DNA from: Diabrotica undecimpunctata
Lineage: Eukaryota > Arthropoda > Insecta > Coleoptera > Chrysomelidae
Direction of reading: 5' to 3'
NCBI RefSeq assembly: GCF_040954645.1
Contig: NC_092806.1
Span: 6,324,001-6,388,000 of the forward strand
DNA length: 64,000 nucleotides
Of this stretch, positions 1 to 9,784 are shown piece by piece. Under the pieces are notes generated by a model, which saw nothing but the letters and a program-made list of their open reading frames with translations, searched no databases and had not been told where the DNA came from. The first letter of the stretch is position 1. The number at the start of each line of letters is the position of its first letter. The translations under genes and the position numbers were made by a program.

Positions 1-119
1 ACATTTAAAACTCTCGAGCTGTGCTCCTATATAAAAATTTTACAGTTTTATGACGATGCTATAGATAAAGAAAGTTGAACATTATAAACCAGAAATTTTG
101 ACGTTTTATAACAATACAA

Positions 120-1110
120 CAGATTGCTTAAAAGTCTTTACTACAATCAGACCGCTTGTGTTAAGCTGGACCAAGAGGTTTCAGCTAAAGTTTCTATTAA
201 GCGTGGTGTCAGACAGGGATGTGTTATGTCACCGATGTTGTTTAATGCCTACACTGAACCAGTTTTTGAAATAGCGTTAAATAATCGCCGCGAAGGTGTT
301 AAGATCGGTGGTGAAATTATTAACAACATCAGATACGCCGATGACACCGCAATAATGGCAGGGAGTCTAGAAGATCTTCAAACCCTGTTAAATGCTGTAA
401 ACAACGAATGCACTAAAAAGGGCTTAACAATCAACGCAAAACAAAAAAAAATGGATGGTGGTCGGAAACATTAATATCGAAGTGCTAAGATTAGACAAGA
501 AAATCCTGGAAAGGGTGGAACACTTTAGATATCTGGGTAGCTGGATTGACTGCAGGGTTGAAAGTGACGAGTAAATTTCGACCAGAATAGAACTCGCACG
601 GAAAAACTTTATTAACTGGCGTTCTGTATTATGCAGTAGAAGTCTGTCGTTGACCACACGTCTAGGAGTATTGAAGTGCTACGTCTGGTCCACTTTGTTC
701 TATGGATGTGAAACCTGGACAACAAAAATAAAAAATCTCAACAAATTAGAAGCGTTTGAGGACACAGCTGTGGACAGCACACATATCTAACGAACGCGTG
801 CTAGAGACCGTGCACAAAGAGCGAGAATTGATCAACATCATCAAAATGAGAAAGGTCCAATACTTCGGTCATATAATGAGAGGACCTAAATATCGCTTAC
901 TCCGGTTAATCATTCAGGGCAAAATCGAAGGAAAACGTTGGGTCGGAAGAAAACAACTGTCCTGGCTGCGTAACATTAGACAATGGACAGGTCGAACGGT
1001 CGAGGAACTGTTTCATCTAGCTGCCGACCGAGAATCATTTCATCAGCTTGTCAATATGACAATAGCCAACGCTTGAATACAAGCACGACACACAAAGAAG
1101 AACAGGTGGG
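120..1110 (+). mobile_element. LINE fragment, RT domain to 3' end (RTE/CR1-like)
   Basis: This is the C-terminal half of a non-LTR reverse transcriptase. The frame at 124-474 shows RQGCVMSPMLFNAY, then the catalytic box IRYADDTAIMAG, then LTINAKQ. A poly-A run near 442-452 shifts the frame. In the next frame HFRYLGSWID and LFYGCETWT follow, with one in-frame stop after VESDE. The frame at 756-1076 carries the family's tail: KVQYFGHIMRG, an arginine-rich GKRWVGRKQLSWL and a C-terminal end near 1076. The N-terminal RT motifs and the endonuclease are missing, so the copy is truncated at its 5' side. With few lesions it is moderately young. The clade (RTE-like) is inferred from motif wording only. 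Confidence 0.82.
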
Positions 1111-1147
1111 GTTGCCGTCGTTGAATATCTGTGCTTCTCCTATGATG

Positions 1148-1540
1148 TTTCGCGAAAGACAAGATATTGGCCCATGGTAATTTTTAACACGATACTAAAT
1201 ATCGCAGGAATTAAATCTCTGGTTACTCATACAAGCAACAACCCTGCTGAAAATAAAAAGCTTAGAAGCAAATTATTAAAGCTTTTAACATTTTCTCTTA
1301 TGGATAAACATTTTCGAGTCGAGCTACAAGAAAAAAGAAAATTTTAACAGAGATCTTAAATTACGTATTAGGGCTATATGTAATATTCCTAACACAGACG
1401 ACAATCCAACGAGTGGAAAAGTACATGGTAAATGCTACTTTTACGACCGTACAAAGAACTGAAAAATGACTGTTTCCTGCTACAGATGTAAAAAGCTTTT
1501 GTGCAAAGGCACGTGCAGTATGCGAAGACTGCCAAACTGA
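1148..1540 (+). pseudogene. piggyBac-type transposase, C-terminal fossil
   Basis: The plus-strand frame starting near 1149 reads SRKTRYWPMVIFNTILNIAG and then IKSLVTHTSNNP. The phrase R-x-T-x-W-P-M-V-I-F-x-N-I-x-N-I-A-G-I is a hallmark of the last part of piggyBac transposases (DDE_Tnp_1_7 family). A frame change near 1330 leads to KVHGKCYFYDRTKN, a stop, then VSCYRCKKLLCKGTC. That matches the family's C-terminal cysteine-rich zinc cluster (C-x2-C spaced pairs ending in LC). It is short and broken, with no terminal repeats seen. It differs in sequence from the piggyBac piece at 3258-3572, so at least two piggyBac lineages are present. Confidence 0.65.
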
Positions 1541-1606
1541 ACTTATATCCGATCGACCAAGTTTCTTTTTTTTATCGAAATGTAGAGAATAAGTGATGGA
1601 TTCGAC

Positions 1607-2005
1607 CTTTCTTCTTCTTGATGTGCCTATCCGTTACGAATGTTGGAGATCATCATGGCAATCTTTATCTTATCTGCAGCAGCGCAGAAAAGCGGCACAA
1701 ATGTTGTGTTGAACCAGGTTCTGAGGTTCTTTAACCAAGATGTTCTTCTTCTTCCTGGACCTCGTTTTCCAAATATTTTTCCTTGCAGGATGGCTTTAAC
1801 GAGAGCATATCTGGATTAATTTCACATAATATGTCTGAAGAACTGTAACTTTCGGGATTTGATGGTGGTCAGTACCTCTCGGTTCTTATTTATTCTTCTG
1901 AGGATCTTCTCATTTGTGACTCGGTCAGTCCACGGGATCTTAAGCATTCTCCGATATAGCCACATCTTAAATGCTTCCAGTTTTCTGCACATATCTTCGT
2001 TATTC
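1607..2005 (-). mobile_element. LINE 3' end, same family as 16.1-18.4 kb
   Basis: Read on the minus strand, this stretch is closely similar to the plus-strand sequence at about 18,040-18,437. Both encode the arginine-rich tail GKRGPGRRRTSWLK and end in a short AAG-rich tail after TGGATAGGCACATC. Here the reverse complement of that end is at 1605-1640. Only the last ~400 bp of the element are present, which is a typical severe 5' truncation. The coding frame is broken. It serves as a second copy for dating the family. Confidence 0.75.
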
Positions 2006-2189
2006 GACCTTTACTTGATGGGAATTCATTTTATCTAACAATAAAACACTTTTGTTTTTAACACTTCTACAAAATTTATTTTAAATTATTATCACTACAG
2101 CTGTTTCCGCCAGAGTGCCTTTATAAAGTGATCCATTTTTGGTATGTGTTTACACTTTATAGTATTTAATTGAATAAGTTGAGAAGGGG

Positions 2190-2570
2190 ACAACTGTTTG
2201 TCTAAAGTTGGTCATTCAGAATTATATCTGTGGTTTTCAATTTGTTGATTTCCATAGATTCTAACAAAGATAGCTTAAGACCTTTATTTTAAATATGAAG
2301 AATTTGAAATTTGCAATTAAAAGAATGATTATGGTCTAGAAGGTGAAGAGCGTACGTCTTTTTCTATTATGGAAAGCCCTTTAATGTTCTGCTATACGTT
2401 TGATAAAATTTCCACCAGTTTGACCGATGTAAGTTTTTGGACATTTAAGTTTGTATACACCACTGTGTAATAGATTTTTTTTGGCTCTTGTTGTTCTTAT
2501 TATATTCGCCCAAGTTGTTGTTTGTTCTAAAAGGTAAGATATCCAAAAAATAACCAAACACATAGAAAAA
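2190..2570 (-). mobile_element. Penelope-like element fragment, GIY-YIG endonuclease end
   Basis: The minus-strand frame inside 2381-2656 contains SGVYKLKC, then PKTYIGQTGGNF and IKRIAEH. The order G-V-Y, then T-Y-I-G-Q-T, is the GIY-YIG nuclease core that follows the RT in Penelope-like retroelements. Downstream on the minus strand (to about 2190) a frame-shifted tail reads SLLESMEINKLK, as expected near the 3' end of such elements. No RT core is visible next to it. The sequence upstream on the minus strand (2660-2887) is unassigned and is interrupted at 2892 by a piggyBac derivative. Confidence 0.6.
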
Positions 2571-2891
2571 AAAGGAATAAATCCAGCTTTTGGATTCTTT
2601 CTACATTTTTGATGGTCGTCTTCGAGATACATTTTGTTTGTTGTTGTCTTGTTCAATATTCTACTGTCTTATACAGATATGCTCATTGGCCGATTTTGTC
2701 CTTGAGTTTTTTAGTGGCCAGTCTCACGCATAAATTCTCTTTGCTTCCATTATCAGCAAATTTTTCAACTTTCTATATTAATACTTATTGCATTCGTTAC
2801 ATCCTATCCTCTTATTTTGTTACATTGGAGCCAAATATATGGCGTCTTTCCCATATTTATATTAGAGAGATATTTTAAATTCATATTTTAA

Positions 2892-3856
2892 CCCTTTAGA
2901 GGCCACTGGTTGATTTTTTAACCACTTATTTTTCCTCCGTGTGGGATTAAGTTCGAAGTTTAAAAATAAACCAGATATAGTCGAGGCGCTTGCCGGCAAC
3001 GTGTTCAGGTAAAATATTAACCAGTAGTTAAGTCTGGCGCGCTCTATAGTGTATACTCCTACCTCGTCTGCTTTAAGTGGTCGAAAATCTGCCTCTGAAC
3101 GTCTGCAGTTATCTATTATTTGTTGTTTTGTCAATAACTTTGACCAATACCACTCTACATATTCAATTTCTTGGAAATTACAAAAATGTGGGTAAAAATA
3201 TTCTATTATTTAGTCGATTGTTGCATTGTAAATTCTTATATTTTATATAAAGGGTGAGTTCCTGCAAAAGACAAACCTATTTCACACTTTAAATTTCAAA
3301 CAATTTTCGCTGATGAGCTAATTGCACACTATAACAGTCGAAATAGAAGGGGCTCAGCTGCGAGAGCAATTAAAAAAATTGAAGGAAGAGGTGTCTTCAT
3401 AGAAAGTAATGTTAGAAAAACAAATTTGGGAGATTACTTGCCAGTAAAAGGAACATGTCGACGTTGTGAATATTGTAACACTGCAAAGAAAGCGAAAAGA
3501 AGTCAAATTGTTTGCCGTAGATGTAAAGTGACTCTCTGTTTAGAATGCTTTGCACCGTTTCATGAAACATAAGAAAATGTTTGATATACTGATTTTTTAA
3601 GCAATAAATACTTTTGTTCATTACTTTTTGTTCTTATTTTAAAAAACAGAAGTAGTCGATATTTTGACTAGGATTCAAGCATAGAGTATATTGTCCTTGA
3701 CGTGCGCTGGTCGAAAAATCGACCACCCCCTCCATCTCAAAGTTTAAAATTAAAATATTTTTTAAACATGGCAATATGCTAGTTTTTGTATATATAACTC
3801 GTACATATCGTTATTTTTTGAAAACACCGAAAAAAATAGTTTTGCGCTCTAAAGGG
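2892..3856 (+). mobile_element. Internally deleted piggyBac element with TTAA target sites
   Basis: The element starts CCCTTTAGAG at 2892-2901 and ends CTCTAAAGGG at 3847-3856, a perfect 10-bp terminal inverted repeat. It is flanked by TTAA at 2888-2891 and 3857-3860, the diagnostic piggyBac target duplication. At 965 bp it is far shorter than autonomous piggyBac elements (about 2.4 kb or more). Only the C-terminal transposase tail survives (3258-3572). It is best read as a non-autonomous deletion derivative that could have moved with a relative's transposase. Both ends look intact. Confidence 0.85.
3258..3572 (+). pseudogene. piggyBac transposase C-terminal tail (open, no start)
   Basis: A clean 104-codon frame without an ATG start runs to TAA at 3570-3572. 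It contains FKFQTIFADELIAHYNSR, then KTNLGDYLPVKGTCRRCEYC and VCRRCKVTLCLECFAPFHE. The cysteine pattern C-x2-C ... C-x2-C-x4-L-C is the piggyBac C-terminal zinc cluster that binds transposon ends. The catalytic DDD core is absent because the element lost its interior. The frame is free of stops although it cannot be expressed as a complete transposase, which points to a fairly recent deletion. Confidence 0.75.
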
Positions 3857-3860
3857 TTAA

Positions 3861-4849
3861 GGACCTCTTATTATTTCAGTGTCTTCATTATTGTAATGAT
3901 TTAGTCGATATTTCATTCCCAACGATTCGTAAATTCGCCCATCTCTAATATCCTGTGGCAAATTTGCAAACTACCAAATAGCTTTAAAAATTGCCATTCA
4001 TTAGCTAATTAAACAAGATCTACATTTCTACATTAACGAAACCTGGTGACGTGTTAAAAAATATTTAACTACTGATCATTGGAACTGAACCGGTAATTTC
4101 ATTAGGTTTAGTTGCACGACAGACGTTAATGTATAATTTATAGCGCTTATTTATATTTGGCTTTTTGAAAATGTTTATATATGATCGTTGCGTTGAGTAT
4201 TTGCTAGCCTAAAAGTATCAATTAATTATCTAATATTGCGATCATTCATAAATATATTATTATGTTGTAATAAAATGTATGCATAAATTCGCTTATTTCA
4301 GTAACATAAATTCAAAAGAATATGTCGGAACTTCCAAATTTTGACAGTTGGTAGCTGCCATATTATTAAAAAAACATATGTCAAATTGCTTGTAAATTAT
4401 TTAGTCTGTTTTGCTAAATCAGCGTGAATGACTGTAGACTGCAACATGTGAAAATGATAAAATTGTTTTGTTCGATTTTACGTCTCTTACAAAAACTCTG
4501 CCTTTCACAGACTATAACCTGGCGCATTTTGCATCATAACTCGGGCCTGCACTCGTATAAAATTCAACTGATCCAGGAGGTAAAGGTAAGGACCATAAAT
4601 AACGACGTGTGTTCACTGAACGGGTTCTGAAGCAGTAGGAAACTGACCTGATTTTCATCGAAAATTCATCTTTAATGATGTGGCCCATTTTTGCATGTGT
4701 GGCTACATGAACAAACAGTATTATCAAATTTAGGACAATGTTATTTCAGAAGAGATCCAACAGCATTCAAACCATCTCAAAAAAGTCACTGTTTAGTCTG
4801 GATTTTGTCCTGGCGTCGTCATCTGCTCATATTAGTTTGACATTAAAGA
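3861..4849. other. Unassigned AT-rich interval
   Basis: I find no recognisable gene here. One short stop-free stretch of about 35 codons occurs on the minus strand at 3865-3970 (FANLPQDIRDGRIYESLGMK). It abuts the piggyBac insertion and may be part of the older element on the other side of it. The frames at 4424-4727 have no recognisable motif. Confidence 0.4.
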
Positions 4850-5820
4850 CAGAAAGACATTGACCAGGCCATCATTGTCAATTGCTAGCTTCTTCTTTTT
4901 CTTTTTATATAGACATGACTCTTTCTGTTTTTCCAGTAAGTTGTCGTTCCATCGTTTTTGTGGTCTTCCTACTGATCGTCTTGCTATTGGGGAACCGTCT
5001 TTTACAGTCTTGACTACTCTATTTGTTGTCATTCGGCTTATATGATTGTTCCATTCTACTCTTCTATTTCTTACCCAGTTCTTGATGTTCTCCACCTTGG
5101 ATCTACGTCATATATCTGTAATGCTAGCACTGCCACATAGTGTCTTACCATCAATTTTTCTAAGTGTTTTCATCTCTGCTATTTCTAACATCTCTTTTGT
5201 CCTCTCTGTACTCATGTCTTGTTTCTGCCGCGTATGTCATTATTGGTCTGATGACTCTTTTGTAAATTCTGTCTTTCGTTTTTTCCCGATATTTTTTTTC
5301 TCCCTATTATTTCATTCAGGCAGCCTGCGGTTCTGTTTGCTCTATTTACTTGATTTTCCACTTTCAATTCGAGGTTTCCGTAGCTAGATAATGTGATGCC
5401 TACATATTTAAACTCCATTTAAACTCCGTCTCAGGGAATCTCCCTGTCGTATCCCATTGCCAGCTTCAATAGGATCGGTTAGTTCTTCTTCTACTTTTAC
5501 TTTTATTGTGTTGTTTTGGTAGATATTTTTGATCGTTTTTTTTTCTTAGAAGTATCTCCCTTGAGTACAGTAAGTGGATAACGTCTTTTAATTTGACCCG
5601 ATCAAATGCCTTCTTAAGATCCACGAAACATAGATATGCCGATTTGTTGTATTCTAATGATTTCTCTTGTACTTGTCTCATTATAAATATAGCGTCGGTA
5701 CATGATCTTCCTGTCCTAAAACTTTGTTGTTCTTCTACTAGTGTTATCATTTCATACAGTTTATTTGTTCACTTTGGTTGCTAATTTTAGTGTTGTGTTT
5801 AATAAATCAATTCCTTGTAA
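4850..5820 (-). mobile_element. LINE-A, RT C-terminal and 3' part
   Basis: Minus-strand frames at 5466-5750 carry EEQQSFRTGRSCTDAIFIMR and CFVDLKKAFDRVKLKDVI, the RT palm motif with its first catalytic aspartate. The frame at 5212-5418 gives EFKYVGITLSSYGNLE. The frame at 4832-5095 gives the tail WNNHISRM and RRSVGRPQKRWND. The YADD box is missing: sequence between about 5420 and 5470 is deleted. Just before 5820 the decayed phrase QGIDLLNTTLKLATKV continues the RT upstream. LINE-A continues at 6784-7335 and 9785-10215, split by later insertions. A related 3' end lies at 46,540-46,870. Confidence 0.82.
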
Positions 5821-6783
5821 AATGAAAAAGACAGAAAAGATTTGATTTCACGTTCAAAGCGTCTATGTATCTATTGATACGTATTTCGACTTAATAAGTC
5901 TCATCAGAATAGTTATTCAGAGCCGTTCTTAACGTGAAAAATAAAATTCTCTGTCTTATTAGAAGCAACAATAACATGGCTTCGTTATGGACGCAATAGC
6001 GACATCTGATAGAAAAGTCGGTAAGATAGTTTCGAAACAAATTCAGATTTCTGCTTTAATCTGGAGCCTTCTAAAAATTGCAAGACATGACCAGACGATG
6101 ATAAAGATGTAAAAGAAGACATGGGGAATCTAAAATTTGCATTCCACGACATGTCTATTCATCTAGGCAGAAATCCTAACGAATTTGTTTCTCGTACTCA
6201 TACAGAGTAGATCCGAATAAAATGAAAAAGACAGAAAAGATTTGATTTCACGTTCAAAGCGTCTATGTATCTAGTGATACGTATTTCAACTTAATAAGTC
6301 TCATCAGAATAGTTATTCAGAGCCGTTCTTAACGTGAAAAATAAAATTCTCTGTCTTATTAGAAGCAACAATAACATGGCTTCGTTATGGACGCAATAGC
6401 GACATCTGATAGAAAAATCGGTAAGATAGTTTCGAAACAAATTCAGATTTCTGCTTTAATCTGGAGCCTTCTAAAAATTGCAAGACATGACCAGACGATG
6501 ATAAAGATGTAAAAGAAGACATGGGGAATCTAAAATTTGCATTCCACGACATGTCTATTCATCTAGGCAGAAATCCTAACGAATTTGTTTCTCGTACTCA
6601 TACAGAGTAGATCCGAATAAAATAAAAAAGACAGAAAAGATTTGATTTCACGTTCAAAGCGTCTATGTATCTATTGATACGTATTTCGACTTAATAAGTC
6701 GAAACACGAAACACGAGACATACTCTTTTCTGTCTTTTTCATTTTATTCGGATCTACTCTGTATGAGTACGAGAAACAAATTC
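5819..6783. repeat. 400-bp tandem repeat (about 2.2 units) with 60-bp inverted end
   Basis: Units begin with AAAATGAAAAAGACAG near 5819, 6219 and 6619, an exact 400-bp period. Units 1 and 2 are almost identical, differing at a few sites; unit 3 stops near 6702. After a short spacer, 6723-6783 is the reverse complement of 6180-6240 (the unit boundary), so the array ends in an inverted copy. The unit holds the short palindrome GACTTAATAAGTC. No coding frame is apparent. The array sits inside LINE-A and RT sequence is missing at the junction, so it replaced or accompanied a deletion. It could be a satellite-like seed or the ends of an unrecognised transposon. Confidence 0.85.
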
Positions 6784-7320
6784 AATACAATACAAATACA
6801 ATATTTCTTCCTTTGTAATTTCTATACTTGTTTCTCTGTCCTCGCAACATAATGTCTTGTAGGTTTTCTCTTTCGTTGTCGAACAGATTTTCCATGTATT
6901 CTTTCCATCGTTTTCGATTTTCATCAGTCGTTATCATAGTATTTTAATTCTTATCTAAAAGAGTTGTTTTGTGGTTTCGTTTTTGCAGCCCTGCCATTTA
7001 TTTAACCTTTTTATGTAGGTTGAATAGGTCGTATTTGTTCTGAAGATCTTCTATCTCTTTACATTTTTCCTCGTAGTAAGTTTGTTTTGCCTTTCTTATC
7101 ATTTTTCTGATTTTATTGCTAATGATTTTGTAATTGTAACTGTCTTTGTTCTTGGTTTTTCTTCTTTGATCCATCCTGCCAAGTATTTCGTCGGTCATCC
7201 AGTTGTCTCCCTTTCTGATTGGTTCTTTTATTAACTCTTTGCATAGAACGAGGAGGCAGTTCTTTAATGTTTCCCATTGTTGGTTTATCTCGTAGGTGTT
7301 AGTACCTAATTTATCAAAGT
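6784..7320 (-). mobile_element. LINE-A, linker between endonuclease and RT
   Basis: The minus-strand frame at 6998-7198 reads WMTDEILGRMDQRRKTKNKD and ends in DLFNLHKKVK. This is the basic linker seen between endonuclease and RT in this LINE type. Upstream on the minus strand (7200-7335) KIYDNFDKLGTNTYEINQQW continues without interruption from the piece at 9785-10049 once LINE-B is removed. Downstream, 6790-6950 gives RKRWKEYMENLFDNE and ITKEEI, the lead-in to RT. The sequence shows one ancestral element cut by later insertions. Confidence 0.8.
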
Positions 7321-7335
7321 TATCGTATATTTTCT
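7321..7335. repeat. Left 15-bp target duplication of LINE-B
   Basis: TATCGTATATTTTCT here recurs exactly at 9770-9784, directly after the LINE-B tail. The two copies bracket LINE-B and join the interrupted LINE-A frame. Confidence 0.9.
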
Positions 7336-7413
7336 AACGATGAAATTATAAAAGTAGGAACATCTAGGGAGATCATACTTCTAGGAGACTTCAACAGCAG
7401 AGTTGGATGGAAA

Positions 7414-8212
7414 TTGAACAACAAAGTGGTAGGAACACACGGTGAAAATACCAGAAATGATAATGGAACCAGATTAATAACAACATGCACCCAAAATAAC
7501 TTAAAAATATTAAATGGATTTTATCCACATCGCGATATACACAAATACACGTGGATACAACAGACCAGAAATCTGAAATCTATAATAGATTATAGCATTG
7601 TAAGACAGAGAACTAAAATTAAACTACAAGATGTTCGAGTAGCCAGAGGGCCATCATGTGGCACCGATCATCATTTGCTAAAAGTTAAAACGATACTTCC
7701 AAACAGGTACGAAAAAGAAAAAGTCGAGTCAAATCAGTTAATAAAACAAGTACGCTGCAACCTAGACAGTTTAAACCATGAGAGTGTAAAGCTACTATAT
7801 AAAAAAATGATTAGACCAGAAATTAGAAATGGGTAATTTCGAAAATACCGAAGAACACTACGAACACATCAAAAGGGCGATTCATTTAGCAGCAGAAGAA
7901 GCACTGGGGAAATGTGACGAAAATTATAAAGGAATAAAACCATACTGGTGGGATGAAGAAATAGAGAAGGAAATTAAAGATAAACGTCGGAAATACCAAA
8001 CATTCTTAACAACAAAAACAGAAAACGATAAAACAATTTACAAAGAAGCACAAGCCAAAGTAAGAAAAAAGATCACTCAAAAAAAGAACGAATCATGGGA
8101 ACAGAACTGCCAAAAGATCAACACCTACATAGGAGGTAGAAGAAGCACAGAGAGTTGGAGATTGATTAAAAGTATGAGAAATAATAAGAAAAAGACGTTA
8201 TATCACCAATAA
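7414..8212 (+). pseudogene. LINE-B endonuclease C-terminus and linker (frameshifted)
   Basis: The frame at 7414-7836 holds the end of an apurinic-type endonuclease: TRLITTCTQNNLKILNGFY, then YTWIQQTRNLKSIIDYSIV, then CGTDHHLLKVK. The S/T-D-H motif is the conserved catalytic aspartate-histidine pair of the EEP nuclease fold, which nicks target DNA to prime reverse transcription. A frameshift near 7815-7830 leads into 7829-8212, a lysine/glutamate-rich linker (PYWWDEEIEKEIKDKRRKYQ). The upstream GDFNSRVG motif at about 7385 lies in the same element. Confidence 0.8.
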
Positions 8213-8277
8213 CAACAGAAAAATGGGAAGAATATTTCAAAAAATTACTAACAGAACAAAGACCAGAATTTGCTAAC

Positions 8278-8649
8278 ATGGAAGACAACACGATAGGTAT
8301 ACGTATAAAATCCCCTGATCCTGGTGACATCCCTGCAGAATTAGTGAAAGCCGGTACAGACAAACTCCAGGAACAGTTAAGAAAACTCTTTCAAGACTGC
8401 TTGAATGGAGCCGAATTACCAAAAGAGTGGAAATTATCTATCATGTCAACTATCCACGAAAAGGGCAGCAAGGATCAGTGTGAAAATTACAGAGGAATTG
8501 CGGTAAACAGCACAATAAGTAGGATGTATGGGAAACTTATTAAGAACAAAATAGAAAATGACTATAGAGATTACGAAGCAGAGGAACAAGCTGGTTTTAG
8601 AGCTGGGCGATCCATTAGACCACCTGTACTCTATTACGCAAGTTATTGA
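8278..8649 (+). pseudogene. LINE-B RT, N-terminal fingers (frameshifted)
   Basis: This frame contains GDIPAELVKAGTDKLQEQL, then LPKEWKLSIMSTIHEKGS, then CENYRGIAVNSTISRMYGKL and EEQAGFRAGRSI. These are the ordered RT motifs 0 to 2 of non-LTR elements. The reading frame ends early at a poly-A run near 8647, and the next part continues in another frame at 8646-9755. The phrase SPDPGDIPAEL suggests loss of the usual glycine-rich lead-in. Confidence 0.82.
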
Positions 8650-9755
8650 AAAAAAAAACAGCCGTCAATAAAGAAGTTCACCTGATGTACGTAGACTTAC
8701 AAAAAGCATATGACAGTGTACCCCTAAGTAAACTATGGTCAACCCTACAGCAAACCAACATTAAGCATGGTCTTATCAAAGCAGTCCAAGGTCTGTATAA
8801 TGGAACGACTGCAAAAATTAAAACTGGATCAAGGATATCTGAAGGATTTAAGGTCACGAAAGGACTAAAGCAGGGTTACTGTATTTCGCCTACCCTTTTC
8901 AAAATTTATCTGGAACAAGCACTCAAGCTGTGGAAAAGAAAATGTAATGGCATGGGAATTCCTCTCAATGACGAGACTACACTGTACACCTTATGTTTCG
9001 CTGATGACCAAATACTGATTGCTCAGGATCATGACGACTTGAGTTACATGACTCGGAAGCTAATAGAAGAATATAACAAATGGGTCAAAGTCAACATTAA
9101 GAAAACTGAAGCCATGTGTATTGGAGGGACAAAACAGTCCATTATATTAGACGATGGGGTAGAAATTAGAAACTGTGATGAATACAAGTACCTGGGTATG
9201 AAGATAACTCAAGATGGAATACTCGATGCTGCTATAAAAGACAGAAACATACAGGGTAGAAAAGCCATATCCATGATGAACGGAATTCTGTGGGACCAAA
9301 CAATATCTAAAGCGAACAAACAACTCATATACAACACCATACTTAAAAGTGTAATCACATATGGCAGCGAAGTTTGGCAAATGAAACAAAGAACAGAGAA
9401 ACTGTTACTAGCAACAGAAATGGACTTCTGGAGAAGAGCAGCAGGAAAATCAAGAAGAGATCGGATACCAAATGAGAGAATGCGTGAAATGATGGGAGTC
9501 AAGCATACAATAGTTGATGACATAAAAACAAACCAGTTAATATGGTACGGCCATGTACAGAGAATGCCAGATGACAGGATTCCAAAACAGATTTTGACGT
9601 GGACACCACAAGGGAGAAGGAAAAGAGGAAGGCCGAGAAAAAGCTGGAGAGAGGGAATTAAAAAAGAACTAGAGGAAAGAGAAATCCCTCCAGGCCTATG
9701 GCTGAATAGAGAAGAATGGCGGTTAGGAGTCGGAAGGCGTCGGAGAACGCTGTAA
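8646..9755 (+). CDS. LINE-B reverse transcriptase, catalytic core and tail
   Basis: This frame of about 369 codons is the longest open coding stretch in the window. It shows HLMYVDLQKAYDSVPLSKLW (palm motif A with its aspartate), then KGLKQGYCISPTLFKIYL, then the catalytic box LCFADDQILIAQ. Next come KTEAMCIGG and YKYLGMKITQDG, then the C-terminal tail with WYGHVQRMPDDRIPKQ and GRRKRGRPRKSWREG. It copies element RNA at the nicked target site. The reported start at 8646 is only the edge after a frameshift; the true N-terminus lay upstream. Catalytic residues are intact. Confidence 0.88.
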   Translation: MKKKTAVNKEVHLMYVDLQKAYDSVPLSKLWSTLQQTNIKHGLIKAVQGLYNGTTAKIKTGSRISEGFKVTKGLKQGYCISPTLFKIYLEQALKLWKRKCNGMGIPLNDETTLYTLCFADDQILIAQDHDDLSYMTRKLIEEYNKWVKVNIKKTEAMCIGGTKQSIILDDGVEIRNCDEYKYLGMKITQDGILDAAIKDRNIQGRKAISMMNGILWDQTISKANKQLIYNTILKSVITYGSEVWQMKQRTEKLLLATEMDFWRRAAGKSRRDRIPNERMREMMGVKHTIVDDIKTNQLIWYGHVQRMPDDRIPKQILTWTPQGRRKRGRPRKSWREGIKKELEEREIPPGLWLNREEWRLGVGRRRRTL

Positions 9756-9769
9756 ACCGATAGTAGTAG

Positions 9770-9784
9770 TATCGTATATTTTCT
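9770..9784. repeat. Right 15-bp target duplication of LINE-B
   Basis: This exact copy of the sequence at 7321-7335 lies immediately after the TAG-repeat tail of LINE-B. Confidence 0.9.

Larger units (their letters stand above)
7336..9769 (+). mobile_element. LINE-B: 5'-truncated non-LTR retrotransposon nested in LINE-A
   Basis: A 2.43-kb element lies between 15-bp direct repeats. In order it encodes the C-terminal part of an endonuclease (LLGDFNSRVGWK near 7380, then YTWIQQ, SIIDYSIV and GTDHHLL), a basic linker (7829-8200), and an RT. Its tail is a TAGTAGTAG repeat at 9760-9769. It lacks the first part of the endonuclease, so it is 5' truncated. Frameshifts occur near 7815, 8195 and 8645, and the RT lead-in is partly deleted near 8300. 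It inserted on the opposite strand into LINE-A, so it is the younger of the two. Clade placement (RTE/CR1-like) is by motif resemblance only. Confidence 0.88.

Noticed and set aside
5819..6783. CRISPR-like array
   Set aside because: Units are 400 bp and contiguous with no unique spacers, and the genome is eukaryotic.
9147..9523. Minus-strand ORFs in LINE-B
   Set aside because: Antisense shadows of the RT frame; hydrophobic only because of the complementary A-rich code.
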